DNA from: Blautia sp.
Lineage (GTDB): Bacteria > Bacillota > Clostridia > Lachnospirales > Lachnospiraceae
DNA length: 40,810 bases
Direction of reading: 5' to 3'
Assembly: GCA_029257805.1 (NCBI GenBank)
Contig: JARIAR010000006.1
Location: forward strand, 1 to 40,810
Below are positions 8,942 through 18,966 of the stretch, one piece after another. Made by a program: the position numbers and the translations under genes. How positions within the stretch are numbered: the stretch's first letter is position 1; each line of letters opens with the position of its first letter. Below the pieces are notes generated by a model. The model was not told the DNA's origin, did not search any database, and worked only from the letters and a program-made list of their open reading frames with translations.

Positions 8942-10381
8942 ATGTATTCCGTTGTAATTATTGATGATGAAAAACTTGTGATTAACAGCCTTGCACTTGG
9001 CTTTGACTGGCAGGAAACGAATTTTGAAATTATCGAAACTTTTCAAAGCAGTATAGAAGCACGAAAAAAAATTCCCTTGCTAAAACCTGATTTAATTTTA
9101 TGTGACATCAAAATGCCTCACTTATCCGGTCTGGAGCTTATGGCTCAACTTCAACCTGAACTTCCTCTCACCCGCTTTATTTTTATTACCGGATATGAAG
9201 ACTTTACATATGCCAAGCAAGCAATTCGCCTTGGAGCTTCTGACTACATCGTAAAACCTGTTGAAGATGATGAGCTGATAAAAAGCCTTAATCAGGTGGA
9301 GCAATTCTTTATTGGGATACAAAAACAATTTGCAGCTGCTTTCGAATATGCGGTTCGTGTCCGGGACTCTAAAAATATCCATCTTCTCCGTGAACTATTG
9401 GAACATTCGCTTAACTTACATTTCCCATGCACTTTTGCTACCAGTTTAAATTCCATAGGTGCTGAATTAAAAGATAAGTTACTGTTTTATGAGTGGGAAT
9501 TAGAAGATCATTTATTCTTTTATGTTATTCCAGATTCTGCTCAACTAAAAGATCCTGAAATCATAAAAAAACTTCAAAAGCTGCTAATTAAAAAAAATAT
9601 TTTAGGATTTAAATATATTAACATAAATAACTGGGATAACTTTCCCGCCGCCCTTTATAAACTATCTGAAGAAGTGTACAGCTTCTTTTTATCTCCTACT
9701 AATGTGCTTGATGATTTTGAAATTACATTAGATATTGCGAAAGAAAAATCGTCTTTTCTTACTTTACTGGAAAAAGCACGTCTTGATAATTCCTTAAAAG
9801 ATTTCATTGACGTACTTACAAGAAGTGATGAACTATATCCTGTCACAGAACGGACAATTGAAGAAACATTAAAAATTTACGATCTCACAATGAGTATACT
9901 GGATAAAATAAATAATGAAGATCCGCGTCATCCACTTTATACTCCGCCACAAATACTGACGCAATATGACAACTTTAACCAACTGATCTCAAAGTTGCTT
10001 GAACTATGCTACGAATGCCTTGTTTCTCAAAATGACACTGCAGTTTTAAAACAGATTAAAAATGATACTTTTAGAAATATCCTGAATTATATTAATCAAA
10101 ACTTTACAGAGGAAATTTCCTTTACAGAGATCAGCAGACTGTTTTCCATTAATCCAAGCTATCTTTCTCAGATATTTAAAAGAGAACTTGGTATTACCTT
10201 CACCCAGTATTTAACAGATACCCGTATCAAATACGCAAAAGAACTTTTATCAACAACAGGCTTGACAATTTCTGAGATTAGTGAAAAAGTAGGTTTTAAC
10301 CAGTACATCTATTTTTCTAAAGTATTTAAAAAGACGGTTGGAATTTCTCCAAGTTCTTATCGCAAAACAACAAGTAATTAA
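8942..10381 (+). CDS. Response regulator with AraC-type DNA-binding domain, YesN family
   Basis: The 479-aa cytoplasmic regulator has an N-terminal receiver domain at residues 3-120 with an acidic pocket (VVIIDDEK), the phospho-acceptor Asp55 in LILCDIKMPH and Lys105 in YIVKPVEDD. A central linker region of about 250 residues is poorly conserved. A C-terminal AraC HTH domain covers about 375-476, with the first helix in FTEEISFTEISRLFSINPSYLSQ and the signature KVGFNQYIYFSKVFKKTVGISPSSYR. It follows the binding-protein gene by 35 bases, with AGGAAGGAG before the ATG. It is the cognate partner of the YesM-type kinase and the likely activator of the divergent ABC operon. Confidence 0.95.
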   Translation: MYSVVIIDDEKLVINSLALGFDWQETNFEIIETFQSSIEARKKIPLLKPDLILCDIKMPHLSGLELMAQLQPELPLTRFIFITGYEDFTYAKQAIRLGASDYIVKPVEDDELIKSLNQVEQFFIGIQKQFAAAFEYAVRVRDSKNIHLLRELLEHSLNLHFPCTFATSLNSIGAELKDKLLFYEWELEDHLFFYVIPDSAQLKDPEIIKKLQKLLIKKNILGFKYININNWDNFPAALYKLSEEVYSFFLSPTNVLDDFEITLDIAKEKSSFLTLLEKARLDNSLKDFIDVLTRSDELYPVTERTIEETLKIYDLTMSILDKINNEDPRHPLYTPPQILTQYDNFNQLISKLLELCYECLVSQNDTAVLKQIKNDTFRNILNYINQNFTEEISFTEISRLFSINPSYLSQIFKRELGITFTQYLTDTRIKYAKELLSTTGLTISEISEKVGFNQYIYFSKVFKKTVGISPSSYRKTTSN

Positions 10382-10396
10382 AATATCCAGCCAACA

Positions 10397-10428
10397 GAAA
10401 AACCCCGGTAACCTTACGGTTCCGGGGT
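10397..10428 (-). terminator. Intrinsic terminator of tuf
   Basis: On the minus strand CCCCGG-AACC, a GTAA loop and GGTT-A-CCGGGG form a GC-rich stem followed by TTTTT. The convergent response-regulator gene ends just before it on the other strand, where the hairpin lacks a T tract. Confidence 0.85.
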
Positions 10429-10500
10429 AATCTTACGTTTGGACACGATGTACATTACGTACATACTCAATATATATTAAATTTATCTGCTAATCAGTGA

Positions 10501-11694
10501 TTACTCGATGATTGTAGCAACACGACCTGAACCTACAGTTCTACCACCTTCACGGATAGCGAATGTAAGACCCTGGCTCATAGCGATTGGGTGGATCAGT
10601 TCGATTGTCATTTCGATGTTATCTCCAGGCATGCACATTTCTACGCCTTCTGGAAGGTTGCAAACACCTGTAACGTCTGTTGTTCTGAAGTAGAACTGTG
10701 GACGGTAGTTGTTGAAGAATGGTGTATGACGGCCACCTTCATCTTTTGTCAGAACGTAAACCTGAGCTGTGAATTTTGTATGGCATGTAAGAGTTCCTGG
10801 TTTAGCAAGAACCTGTCCTCTTTCGATTTCGTTTCTCTGAACACCACGAAGAAGAGCACCGATGTTATCACCAGCCTGAGCTTCATCAAGAAGTTTACGG
10901 AACATTTCGATACCAGTTACAACTACTTTACGTGTTTCTTCTTTGATACCAACGATTTCAACTTCTTCAGATACATGAAGAACACCAGCTTCAACACGGC
11001 CTGTAGCAACAGTACCACGACCTGTGATGGAGAATACGTCCTCTACAGGCATAACGAAAGGTTTGTCTGTATCACGCTGTGGGTTTGGAATGTAGCTATC
11101 TACTGCATCCATAAGTTCCATGATCTTGTCTCCCCATGGGCCAGCTGGATCTTCAAGAGCTTTAAGAGCAGATCCCTGGATAACCGGAGTATCATCTCCT
11201 GGGAAGTCATACTCGCTTAACAGCTCACGGATTTCCATTTCAACAAGTTCAAGGAGTTCTTCGTCTTCTACCATGTCACATTTGTTCATGAATACAACGA
11301 TGTAAGGAACACCTACCTGACGGGAAAGAAGGATGTGCTCTTTTGTCTGAGCCATAACACCGTCAGTAGCAGCTACAACGAGGATAGCACCATCCATCTG
11401 AGCAGCACCAGTGATCATGTTCTTAACGTAGTCAGCATGTCCTGGGCAGTCAACGTGTGCGTAATGTCTGTTTTCTGTTTCATACTCAACGTGAGCAGTA
11501 GAAATTGTGATACCACGCTCTCTTTCTTCTGGAGCTTTATCAATGTTCTCGAAATCTGTTGCGCTGTTTCCTGCAACTCTTTCAGACAGAACTTTTGTGA
11601 TTGCTGCTGTTGTAGTTGTTTTACCATGGTCAACGTGTCCGATAGTACCAATATTGCAATGTGGTTTGCTTCTCTCAAATTTAGCTTTAGCCAT
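10501..11694 (-). CDS. tuf: Elongation factor Tu
   Basis: The 397-aa protein begins [12 protein letters not shown] and carries the GTPase motifs GHVDHGKTT (P loop), DCPGHADY (G3) and NKCD (G4), then domains 2 and 3 ending in SGRVATIIE. It delivers aminoacyl-tRNA to the ribosome. The start was set at the ATG at 11692-11694, which has AAGGAGGA five to twelve bases upstream. A longer in-frame extension to 11796 is rejected because EF-Tu always starts near this MAKxKFER sequence. It is the last gene of the str operon and has its own promoter in the 129-base gap after fusA. Confidence 0.99.
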   Translation of the reverse strand: MAKAKFERSKPHCNIGTIGHVDHGKTTTTAAITKVLSERVAGNSATDFENIDKAPEERERGITISTAHVEYETENRHYAHVDCPGHADYVKNMITGAAQMDGAILVVAATDGVMAQTKEHILLSRQVGVPYIVVFMNKCDMVEDEELLELVEMEIRELLSEYDFPGDDTPVIQGSALKALEDPAGPWGDKIMELMDAVDSYIPNPQRDTDKPFVMPVEDVFSITGRGTVATGRVEAGVLHVSEEVEIVGIKEETRKVVVTGIEMFRKLLDEAQAGDNIGALLRGVQRNEIERGQVLAKPGTLTCHTKFTAQVYVLTKDEGGRHTPFFNNYRPQFYFRTTDVTGVCNLPEGVEMCMPGDNIEMTIELIHPIAMSQGLTFAIREGGRTVGSGRVATIIE

Positions 11695-11760
11695 TTTGAA
11701 TGTCCTCCTTAAAAATTGGCTCTTTATATACAGAGCACCTTTTTCCGCTTTTAACTTGCT

Positions 11761-11796
11761 ATCCTTGATTATATTGCAAATCAAGGATATTTGCAA
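11761..11796 (-). promoter_or_regulatory. tuf promoter overlapped by a 10-base inverted repeat
   Basis: TTGCAA (11791-11796) and TATAAT (11768-11773) on the minus strand are exactly 17 bases apart, about 75 bases before the tuf start. Perfect 10-base arms, ATCCTTGATT (11761-11770) and AATCAAGGAT (11779-11788), flank eight bases covering the -10 region. No T tract follows, so the repeat is unlikely to be a simple terminator of fusA. Confidence 0.75.
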
Positions 11797-11823
11797 GTGT
11801 TTTGTTATAAATCAAATTTTAAA

Positions 11824-13947
11824 TCAGTCCTTCTTTGTAAGGATTTTTTCCTGTACAGATTTTGGAACTGGTTCATATTTCTCAAAGAACATGGAATAGT
11901 TACCACGGCCCTGTGTTCTGGAACGCAGGTCTGTTGCATATCCGAACATTTCGGAAAGCGGAACAAATCCACGAATCATCTTACCGCCGCCGATATCATC
12001 CATACCTTCGATACGTCCACGACGAGAGTTAATGTCACCAATAACATCTCCCATGTAATCTTCCGGAGTTGTAACCTCGACTCTCATGATTGGCTCAAGA
12101 AGAATCGGGGAAGCTTTACGCATAGCATCCTTAAATGCAAGAGAACCTGCAATGTGGAATGCCATTTCAGAAGAATCGACTTCATGGTAAGAACCGTCAT
12201 AAACGTTTGCATGAATACCAACAACAGGGAAACCACCAAGGATACCAGCTTTCATAGCTTCCTCGATACCTTCGCCAACAGCCGGGATGTATTCCTTCGG
12301 AATAGCACCACCAACAACTGTGGATTCAAACTTGTAAAGTTCTTCTCCGTTGGCATCCATAGGCTCAAATTTAACTTTACAGTGACCATACTGTCCACGA
12401 CCACCAGACTGTTTTGCATACTTGCTGTCTACGTCAACATTCTTAGTGATAGTTTCTTTGTAAGCAACCTGAGGAGCACCAACGTTAGCCTCTACTTTGA
12501 ATTCACGAAGGAGACGGTCAACGATGATTTCCAGATGAAGCTCACCCATACCAGCGATAATGGTCTGTCCTGTTTCCTGATTTGTATGTGCACGGAAGGT
12601 CGGGTCTTCTTCTGCAAGTTTTACAAGAGCTTCACCCAGTTTACCCTGTCCTGCTTTTGTCTTAGGCTCAATAGCCAGCTCAATAACTGGTTCCGGGAAT
12701 TCCATGGATTCCAGGATTACCGGATGCTGTTCGTCACAGATTGTATCACCTGTTCCTGTCAGCTTAAATCCAACTGCTGCAGCAATATCACCAGAGTAAA
12801 CTTTATCAAGTTCCTGTCTCTTGTTTGCATGCATCTGAAGGATACGTCCTACACGTTCTTTTTTGCCCTTTGTAGAGTTCAGAACATAAGAACCGGAGTT
12901 CAGTGTTCCGGAATATACACGGAAGAACGCAAGTTTTCCAACGAATGGGTCAGCCATGATCTTAAATGCAAGAGCTGAGAATGGTTCTTCGTCAGAAGAA
13001 ATTCTTTCGATTTCATTTCCGTCAAGGTCTACACCCTGAATAGCCGGTACATCTACCGGTGACGGCATAAATTCAATGATTGCGTCCAGAAGTTTCTGAA
13101 CACCTTTGTTTCTGTATGCAGTACCACAGCATACCGGAACAGCAGCACATTCGCATGTACCTTTTCTTAATGCAGCTTTCAGAGCATCAACAGATGGCTC
13201 TTCGCCTTCAAGATATTCCATCATAAGGTCATCGTCTAACTCGCAGATTTTTTCTACAAGTTCTGTACGATAAAGTTCTGCATCATCTTTCATATCTTCC
13301 GGAATGTCAATGATAGAAATGTCATCGCCTTTATCATCATTGTAGATGTAAGCTTTCATTTCAAACAGATCGACAATTCCTTTAAATTCATCTTCCTTAC
13401 CAATTGGAAGCTGAATACAGATTGCGTTTTTACCAAGACGAGTCTTGATCTGCTCTACAGCGCCATAGAAATCTGCACCAAGGATGTCCATCTTATTGAT
13501 GAATGCCATACGTGGTACATTGTAAGTATCAGCCTGACGCCATACATTTTCGGACTGCGGCTCAACACCACCCTTTGCACAGAAAACGCCTACAGCGCCA
13601 TCTAATACACGAAGGGAACGCTCAACCTCTACTGTAAAGTCAACGTGACCTGGGGTATCAATGATATTGATACGGTGTTCCAGGGCACCAGCCTTCGGCT
13701 TGCAGTTTTCCTGCAATGTCCAATGACATGTTGTAGCAGCTGAAGTGATTGTAATACCTCTTTCCTGTTCCTGCTCCATCCAGTCCATGGTAGCAGTACC
13801 TTCATGAGTATCACCAATCTTATAGTTTACACCTGTATAGTAAAGAATACGCTCTGTTGTGGTTGTTTTACCTGCATCGATATGAGCCATAATACCAATG
13901 TTTCTGGTTCTCTCTAATGGATATTCTCTTCCTTCATTTCCAGCCAA
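11824..13947 (-). CDS. fusA: Elongation factor G
   Basis: The 707-residue translational GTPase catalyses ribosomal translocation. Motifs are [20 protein letters not shown] (P loop), [19 protein letters not shown] (G3) and NKMD (G4), and later domain IV and V sequences with [15 protein letters not shown]. Length is normal for bacterial EF-G. The start codon is TTG at 13945-13947, read as Met, with AGGAGG eight bases upstream; no ATG is available in frame at the proper N-terminus. It lies 17 bases after rpsG in the str operon. Several long open frames on the opposite strand are codon-bias shadows. Confidence 0.98.
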   Translation of the reverse strand: MAGNEGREYPLERTRNIGIMAHIDAGKTTTTERILYYTGVNYKIGDTHEGTATMDWMEQEQERGITITSAATTCHWTLQENCKPKAGALEHRINIIDTPGHVDFTVEVERSLRVLDGAVGVFCAKGGVEPQSENVWRQADTYNVPRMAFINKMDILGADFYGAVEQIKTRLGKNAICIQLPIGKEDEFKGIVDLFEMKAYIYNDDKGDDISIIDIPEDMKDDAELYRTELVEKICELDDDLMMEYLEGEEPSVDALKAALRKGTCECAAVPVCCGTAYRNKGVQKLLDAIIEFMPSPVDVPAIQGVDLDGNEIERISSDEEPFSALAFKIMADPFVGKLAFFRVYSGTLNSGSYVLNSTKGKKERVGRILQMHANKRQELDKVYSGDIAAAVGFKLTGTGDTICDEQHPVILESMEFPEPVIELAIEPKTKAGQGKLGEALVKLAEEDPTFRAHTNQETGQTIIAGMGELHLEIIVDRLLREFKVEANVGAPQVAYKETITKNVDVDSKYAKQSGGRGQYGHCKVKFEPMDANGEELYKFESTVVGGAIPKEYIPAVGEGIEEAMKAGILGGFPVVGIHANVYDGSYHEVDSSEMAFHIAGSLAFKDAMRKASPILLEPIMRVEVTTPEDYMGDVIGDINSRRGRIEGMDDIGGGKMIRGFVPLSEMFGYATDLRSRTQGRGNYSMFFEKYEPVPKSVQEKILTKKD

Positions 13948-13964
13948 TGGTTTTTCCTCCTCGA

Positions 13965-14633
<669 letters not shown>

Positions 14634-15053
14634 TTATTTTTTAGCTTTCGGTCTTTTAGCACCGTATTTAGAACGGGCCTGTTTTCTGTTAGCAACACCT
14701 GCAGTATCAAGAGTACCTCTGATGATATGGTATCTTGTACCTGGTAAGTCCTTAACCCTTCCACCACGGATAAGAACAACGCTATGCTCCTGAAGGTTGT
14801 GACCTTCTCCTGGGATGTAGCTTGTTACTTCGATTCCGTTGGAAAGACGAACTCTGGCGATTTTTCTAAGAGCAGAGTTAGGTTTCTTAGGTGTAGCTGT
14901 TTTAACTGCTGTACAAACGCCACGTTTCTGTGGTGCAGACTGCTCAACAGCTTTCTTTCTTAAAGAGTTGTATGTTCTCTGCAGAGCCGGTGCTGTAGAT
15001 TTTTTTACAGTGGTCTGACGTCCTTTTCTTACTAACTGGTTGAATGTTGGCAT
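14634..15053 (-). CDS. rpsL: 30S ribosomal protein S12
   Basis: The 139-aa protein carries the family hallmarks: [12 protein letters not shown] at the start, [12 protein letters not shown] in the decoding loop and [12 protein letters not shown] near the end. The two lysines in the PKKPNS and GRVKDL segments, where streptomycin resistance substitutions usually fall, have the wild-type identity. S12 sits at the decoding centre of the 30S subunit. GGGAGG precedes the ATG. It is the first gene of the str operon, about 100 bases after a consensus promoter. Confidence 0.99.
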   Translation of the reverse strand: MPTFNQLVRKGRQTTVKKSTAPALQRTYNSLRKKAVEQSAPQKRGVCTAVKTATPKKPNSALRKIARVRLSNGIEVTSYIPGEGHNLQEHSVVLIRGGRVKDLPGTRYHIIRGTLDTAGVANRKQARSKYGAKRPKAKK

Positions 15054-15160
15054 TCCATTTCACCTCCCGATTTATTTCTCCATAATATATATGGGGCCTT
15101 GCGGTTGCTATTCTTTCATAAGTGCGCGCAAAAAAATACGTTGTATTCACACGCCAGTTC

Positions 15161-15189
15161 ATTATATCCCCTTACATACAGGCTGTCAA
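15161..15189 (-). promoter_or_regulatory. Consensus promoter of the str operon
   Basis: On the minus strand a perfect TTGACA (15184-15189) and a perfect TATAAT (15161-15166) are separated by 17 bases. This is expected for a highly expressed ribosomal operon, and it leaves a leader of about 100 bases before rpsL. Confidence 0.9.
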
Positions 15190-15241
15190 GCTATTTTCGA
15201 CGAAAATTTTCTCCCATTCTTTCTGTGAAATCTTCGAAATA

Positions 15242-15270
15242 TTGCTTTTTCCAATCCCCTTTATTATAAT
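15242..15270 (+). promoter_or_regulatory. Promoter of the amidase/serine hydrolase pair
   Basis: TTGCTT (15242-15247) and TATAAT (15265-15270) are 17 bases apart, about 80 bases upstream of the amidase ATG. With the str promoter it accounts for the gene-free stretch 15054-15352. Confidence 0.7.
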
Positions 15271-15352
15271 GTAATTAAACAGTCATCGGGAATACAAAGG
15301 AAGGATTCCCATATTTTCTTTATTTATACATTTATTATAGAAAGGAATTTTC

Positions 15353-16330
15353 ATGGACAAAAAACCAAATTTCACATCCGTTCTTCTTTTTCTCACAGGG
15401 ATTCTCTGCATCGGTTTTTTACTTTTTTTCAGTTATACAACCTATCAGCAGATTGACACTACACAAAGACAACTGGATGCACCGGAAGAATATCTGTCCC
15501 AGAAACAGGGAGAACTAAAAAAAGCAGAGGACATCTTCACAAAAATGGTAAACGAAAAAAAAGCTTCTATAGAATACCAAAAACAGAAATCTGCTGCCCA
15601 AAATCAGCAGAAGGAACGGGAACGAGATCCGGATGCCGCAGATAACACTTCTTCCAAACCTTCTGTTTTCAGCAATCCGCCTTCCCCTTCAACCGGTCAT
15701 ATTATAGGAATCGATCCCGGACACCAAAGTGAAAATATTGATATGAGTGCAACGGAACCTCTCGGCCCCGGTTCCTCAGAAATGAAAGCAAAAGCAAGTA
15801 CAGGAACACAGGGTTCTTACACAGGAACTCCTGAGTACGCTCTAAATCTCGATATCTCTCTCCTCTTAAAAGATGAGCTGACAAAAAGAGGATATCAGGT
15901 AGTCATGACAAGGACAGATAATGATACTGCGATCAGCAATATGGAACGGGCCCAGCTGGTAGCGTCAAAAGGAGCAGAAATTTATGTACGTATCCATGCA
16001 AACGGAGAAGACAGTCACACTGCCTCCGGCGCCCTCTCCATGTCCCCGTCTTCTAAAAACCCTTTTATTCCTCAGCTTTATGAGGAATCCAATCGTTTGT
16101 CCCAGTGTTTGATCGATGCTTACTGCGAAAAAACAGGTTTTAAAAATCTGGGCGTACAGTATTATGACAACATGACCGGAATCAACTGGAGCAGCGTCCC
16201 TGTAACCATTCTGGAAATGGGATTTATGACAAACCAGTATGACGATACAAAAATGAACGATCCTGCCTTCCGTAATACCATGGTGGATGGGATTGCAGAT
16301 GGAATCGATTCTTATTTTCAGGCACAATAA
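15353..16330 (+). CDS. N-acetylmuramoyl-L-alanine amidase (Amidase_3), membrane-anchored
   Basis: The 325-aa protein has an N-terminal transmembrane helix (about residues 10-30), a charged coiled linker of about 80 residues rich in Lys, Gln and Glu, and a C-terminal Amidase_3 domain from about residue 115. Zinc-site and catalytic positions are visible: the first His in GIDPGHQ, a Glu in the GSSEMKAK region, the second His in VRIHANG and the catalytic Glu in LEMGFMTN. It would cleave the bond between N-acetylmuramic acid and L-alanine in peptidoglycan on the outer face of the membrane. It is followed after 21 bases by a similarly anchored serine hydrolase, and the two probably form a cell-wall operon. 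Confidence 0.93.
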   Translation: MDKKPNFTSVLLFLTGILCIGFLLFFSYTTYQQIDTTQRQLDAPEEYLSQKQGELKKAEDIFTKMVNEKKASIEYQKQKSAAQNQQKERERDPDAADNTSSKPSVFSNPPSPSTGHIIGIDPGHQSENIDMSATEPLGPGSSEMKAKASTGTQGSYTGTPEYALNLDISLLLKDELTKRGYQVVMTRTDNDTAISNMERAQLVASKGAEIYVRIHANGEDSHTASGALSMSPSSKNPFIPQLYEESNRLSQCLIDAYCEKTGFKNLGVQYYDNMTGINWSSVPVTILEMGFMTNQYDDTKMNDPAFRNTMVDGIADGIDSYFQAQ

Positions 16331-16351
16331 ATTATAAAAGGAGAATTTTCT

Positions 16352-17395
16352 ATGACAGACAAAAATCCCAGACAAAAGAAACCTGTTTTTCTTTATGTTG
16401 TGATCGTAATTCTGGCTGCTGCACTTGCAGTCTTAGGTATTTTTACATTCCATAGTATGGAAAAACTTATCTCTCTCCAGACAAAAGTAAATGAAATGCA
16501 AAACACAGTAAAAGAAATCAGTGATTCTGCTGCCAATTTACAACAACAGGCTGAAGAACTTGAAAAAATCCAAAACCAGAAAGTCCCTCGTGAAGAGGGA
16601 ACCCTTTCCCCTTCTCAGGGAAATTCCTTTACCGGTAACACGGATGAAAGTATGGACAATCTTCTTTCCCAGATAAATAGCCTCCTTCCTCAGAATAACG
16701 GAACCTGGTCCGTCTATGTATGTAATCTTATGAAAGGATCTGAAGGCTCCATCAATAGTGACACGCCAATGCAGGCAGCAAGCCTCATTAAACTTTTCAT
16801 TATGGGAGCTGTATATGAAAATTACGATGCACTTGCAGAACAGTATGGAAGTGACTCTCTTGACACTAATTTAAATGCCATGATTACAGTAAGCGATAAT
16901 ACTGCTGCGAATACTCTTGTAGGATATCTGGGACAGGGAGACAACGCAGCCGGCAGAAATATTGTAAACCAATTCTGCCAAACCCACGGTTACACAAATA
17001 CTTCCATGGGCAGAATGCTGGAAGAGAGCACTGAACACGGAGATAATTATACAACCGTCCGTGACTGTGGTTTATTCCTCCGTGAAATTTACCAGATTTG
17101 CAATAATATCCCAACAGAGTCCACCTTAAAAAATGCAGAAGCAATGTACCATCTCCTTAAGTTACAGACCAGAACAAATAAAATTCCGGCTCAGATGCCA
17201 AAAGATGTTCATGTGGCAAATAAGACAGGAGAGCTGGCTTCTGTAGAAAATGATGCAGGAATTATATATGATACAGCAAATGGCATTGACCTCGTCGTAT
17301 GCTTTATGTCCGAAGACCTGACGGATACAGGAGATGCTCAGGCAAACATCGCTTATTTAAGCCGGCTGATCTATGGATATTATAATGAAGCATAA
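16352..17395 (+). CDS. Class A beta-lactamase-fold serine hydrolase, membrane-anchored
   Basis: The 347-aa protein has a single N-terminal transmembrane helix (about residues 12-32), a coiled-coil stalk to about residue 85 and a beta-lactamase class A fold (Beta-lactamase2 family). The three active-site motifs are present: S-L-I-K (SxxK) in AASLIKLF, S-D-N in VSDNTAAN and K-T-G in NKTGELAS. A Glu-rich loop (MLEESTEHGDN) lies where the class A omega loop would be. It sits outside the cell with the amidase encoded upstream. A peptidoglycan role is as likely as beta-lactam hydrolysis; resistance cannot be inferred from the motifs alone. AAAGGAGA precedes the ATG. Confidence 0.88.
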   Translation: MTDKNPRQKKPVFLYVVIVILAAALAVLGIFTFHSMEKLISLQTKVNEMQNTVKEISDSAANLQQQAEELEKIQNQKVPREEGTLSPSQGNSFTGNTDESMDNLLSQINSLLPQNNGTWSVYVCNLMKGSEGSINSDTPMQAASLIKLFIMGAVYENYDALAEQYGSDSLDTNLNAMITVSDNTAANTLVGYLGQGDNAAGRNIVNQFCQTHGYTNTSMGRMLEESTEHGDNYTTVRDCGLFLREIYQICNNIPTESTLKNAEAMYHLLKLQTRTNKIPAQMPKDVHVANKTGELASVENDAGIIYDTANGIDLVVCFMSEDLTDTGDAQANIAYLSRLIYGYYNEA

Positions 17396-17406
17396 GACAT
17401 TTTGTA

Positions 17407-18282
17407 TCATTCCTGCTCCATCAATATTTGAATAAGATATTTTAATGCTTCCGGCATATTTTTTCTCTTGTGATAAATAAGGGAGAACTGACGGTTAAAC
17501 TCTTTCGGCTGAATAGGAAGGAGCTTAACCGTCTCTTTTTTTATCTCTTCCTCAAGGATTCTTCCTGAAAGGACCGAAATCCCATCCAGCATTTTTAATC
17601 CGTGAATAATCGCCTGATTGCTTGTACTCTCCCATAACACACGGTATTTTATCTGTTGCATTCTCATAACACTTTCTAAAACTTCTCTGCTGGCACTTCC
17701 TGGCTCTCTCATGAAAAAAGGATACTCCGCAATTTCATCCAGCGTCACTTCTTTTTTTGAGGCAAGAGGGTGATGGCTTCCACATACAAAATGAAAATTA
17801 TCACAACAAAACGGCATTTCCTCAAGCTGACAGCTTCCTGGCTTATCTTCCACCAGTCCTATGTCCTGCTCATTTTTTACAACTGCCTGCACAATCTTCC
17901 TGGAATTTTGAATAGTTACCTGGATTTCACAATCTTTATATTTTTCCTGAAACTTTTTTACCACCTCAGGAAGAATGGTGTTTCCAATGGTGATACTGGA
18001 GCCAATGTGAAGTTTTACCGGCATATCCGGCATACGCATGATCCGTTCGGTTTCATCCGTCAGCTCTGTAATCTGCTTGGCATATTCATACAGCTGATCT
18101 CCCTTTTCTGTGGCAAATATCCTCCTGTTAATACGGTTAAAAAGCCGAACCTGATAATGCTCTTCCAGTTCCCGAACTGCAAGACTTACACTTGGCTGTG
18201 TCATATATAATTTTGCCGCTGCTTTTGTAATACTCATCTCTCTATATACCATTACAAAAATCCTAAGATGCCGTAAAGTCAT
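17407..18282 (-). CDS. LysR-family transcriptional regulator
   Basis: The 291-aa regulator has an N-terminal winged helix-turn-helix (MTLRHLRIFVMVYREMSITKAAAKLYMTQPSVSLAVRELE is spread over residues 1-40; its key part is AAAKLYMTQPSVS). A periplasmic-binding-like effector domain covers about residues 90-290. It is transcribed divergently from two chromate-type transporter genes, the arrangement typical of a LysR protein controlling its neighbour. A candidate operator lies at 18303-18322. The effector is not known. It ends 11 bases from the convergent serine hydrolase gene, with no terminator seen between them. Confidence 0.95.
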   Translation of the reverse strand: MTLRHLRIFVMVYREMSITKAAAKLYMTQPSVSLAVRELEEHYQVRLFNRINRRIFATEKGDQLYEYAKQITELTDETERIMRMPDMPVKLHIGSSITIGNTILPEVVKKFQEKYKDCEIQVTIQNSRKIVQAVVKNEQDIGLVEDKPGSCQLEEMPFCCDNFHFVCGSHHPLASKKEVTLDEIAEYPFFMREPGSASREVLESVMRMQQIKYRVLWESTSNQAIIHGLKMLDGISVLSGRILEEEIKKETVKLLPIQPKEFNRQFSLIYHKRKNMPEALKYLIQILMEQE

Positions 18283-18302
18283 ATAAGTCTCCTCCCCTAT
18301 TT

Positions 18303-18341
18303 ACATATGGTTTTACCTATGTTTAATTATTAAATTATACT
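18303..18341 (+). promoter_or_regulatory. LysR-type operator and promoter of the chromate transporter genes
   Basis: ACATATGGT and ACCTATGT form an imperfect inverted repeat (18303-18322) of the length expected for a LysR site. It overlaps TTTACC, a possible -35 element that is 18 bases before TATACT (18336-18341). The transcript would begin about 45 bases before the ATG at 18394. A second pair, TTGAAT/TATACT at 18344-18372, is too close to the ribosome binding site to be likely. Confidence 0.45.
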
Positions 18342-18393
18342 ATTTGAATTATATATAAAAAGTGTTTATACTTCAAGAAAGGAGGTCAGGAAA

Positions 18394-18966
18394 ATGAAAG
18401 AGAAAAAAAGTACAATTCTGAAAAAACTATTTTTTTCAACGCTATATTTAAGTACCTTTACCTTTGGCGGAGGTTATGTTATTGTCACCTTACTAAAAAA
18501 CAAATTCGTAGATCAATACCACTGGATCGATGAAGAAGAAATGCTGGATCTGGTAGCCATTGCACAATCCTCACCTGGGGCTATCGCTGTAAATGGTGCT
18601 ATTGTTGTAGGATATAAACTTGGAGGAATTTCCGGCGTTATTGTTTCCGTTTTGGGAGCCATCGTTCCTCCTATGGTTATTCTTTCCCTTATTTCTTTTG
18701 TTTACGATATTTTTATTACCAACCCTTATATCCGTGCTATGTTAAATGGCATGACAGCAGGGGTAGGTGCTGTGATCATCTCTGTTGTATACGATATGGG
18801 AAGTAATATTGTAAAGAAAAAAGACTGGATTCAGATTCTAATTATGATTTTAAGCTTTGTCCTTTGCTGGTTTTTTAAAGTGAATGTTATCTATATTATT
18901 CTGGCTGTTGCAGCATTTGGTGCCATACGCACCATTCTCTCTGAAAGGAGGCAGAAAAAAGCATGA
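18394..18966 (+). CDS. Chromate transporter family protein, subunit 1
   Basis: The 190-aa membrane protein is a short (single-domain) CHR family member. The N-terminal TFTFGGGYVIVTLL motif and the SPGAIAVNGAIVVGYKLGG motif are the family signatures, and several transmembrane helices follow. Short CHR proteins occur as adjacent pairs and are thought to work as heterodimers. The family exports chromate in some organisms, but in anaerobic gut Clostridia the real substrate is uncertain. AAAGGAGG precedes the ATG. Its stop overlaps the start of the second subunit (ATGA), which indicates translational coupling. Confidence 0.93.
   Translation: MKEKKSTILKKLFFSTLYLSTFTFGGGYVIVTLLKNKFVDQYHWIDEEEMLDLVAIAQSSPGAIAVNGAIVVGYKLGGISGVIVSVLGAIVPPMVILSLISFVYDIFITNPYIRAMLNGMTAGVGAVIISVVYDMGSNIVKKKDWIQILIMILSFVLCWFFKVNVIYIILAVAAFGAIRTILSERRQKKA

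Noticed and set aside
10440-10470. Small palindrome around GTACATTACGTAC downstream of tuf
   Set aside because: Too short and in the transcribed 3' region with no associated promoter; probably chance.
11791-12978. 395-codon plus-strand frame antisense to fusA and the tuf upstream region
   Set aside because: It has no ribosome binding site, its residue composition is that of a translated complementary strand, and it covers a certain EF-G gene. It is a shadow of codon bias.
16352-17395. Calling the serine hydrolase a beta-lactamase resistance gene
   Set aside because: The SxxK, SDN and KTG motifs are shared with non-resistance wall enzymes. The membrane anchor, coiled-coil stalk and amidase neighbour favour a wall role.
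18344-18372. TTGAAT-17-TATACT promoter before the chromate transporter genes
   Set aside because: Transcription would start inside the ribosome binding site. The upstream TTTACC/TATACT pair overlapping the LysR-type repeat fits better.
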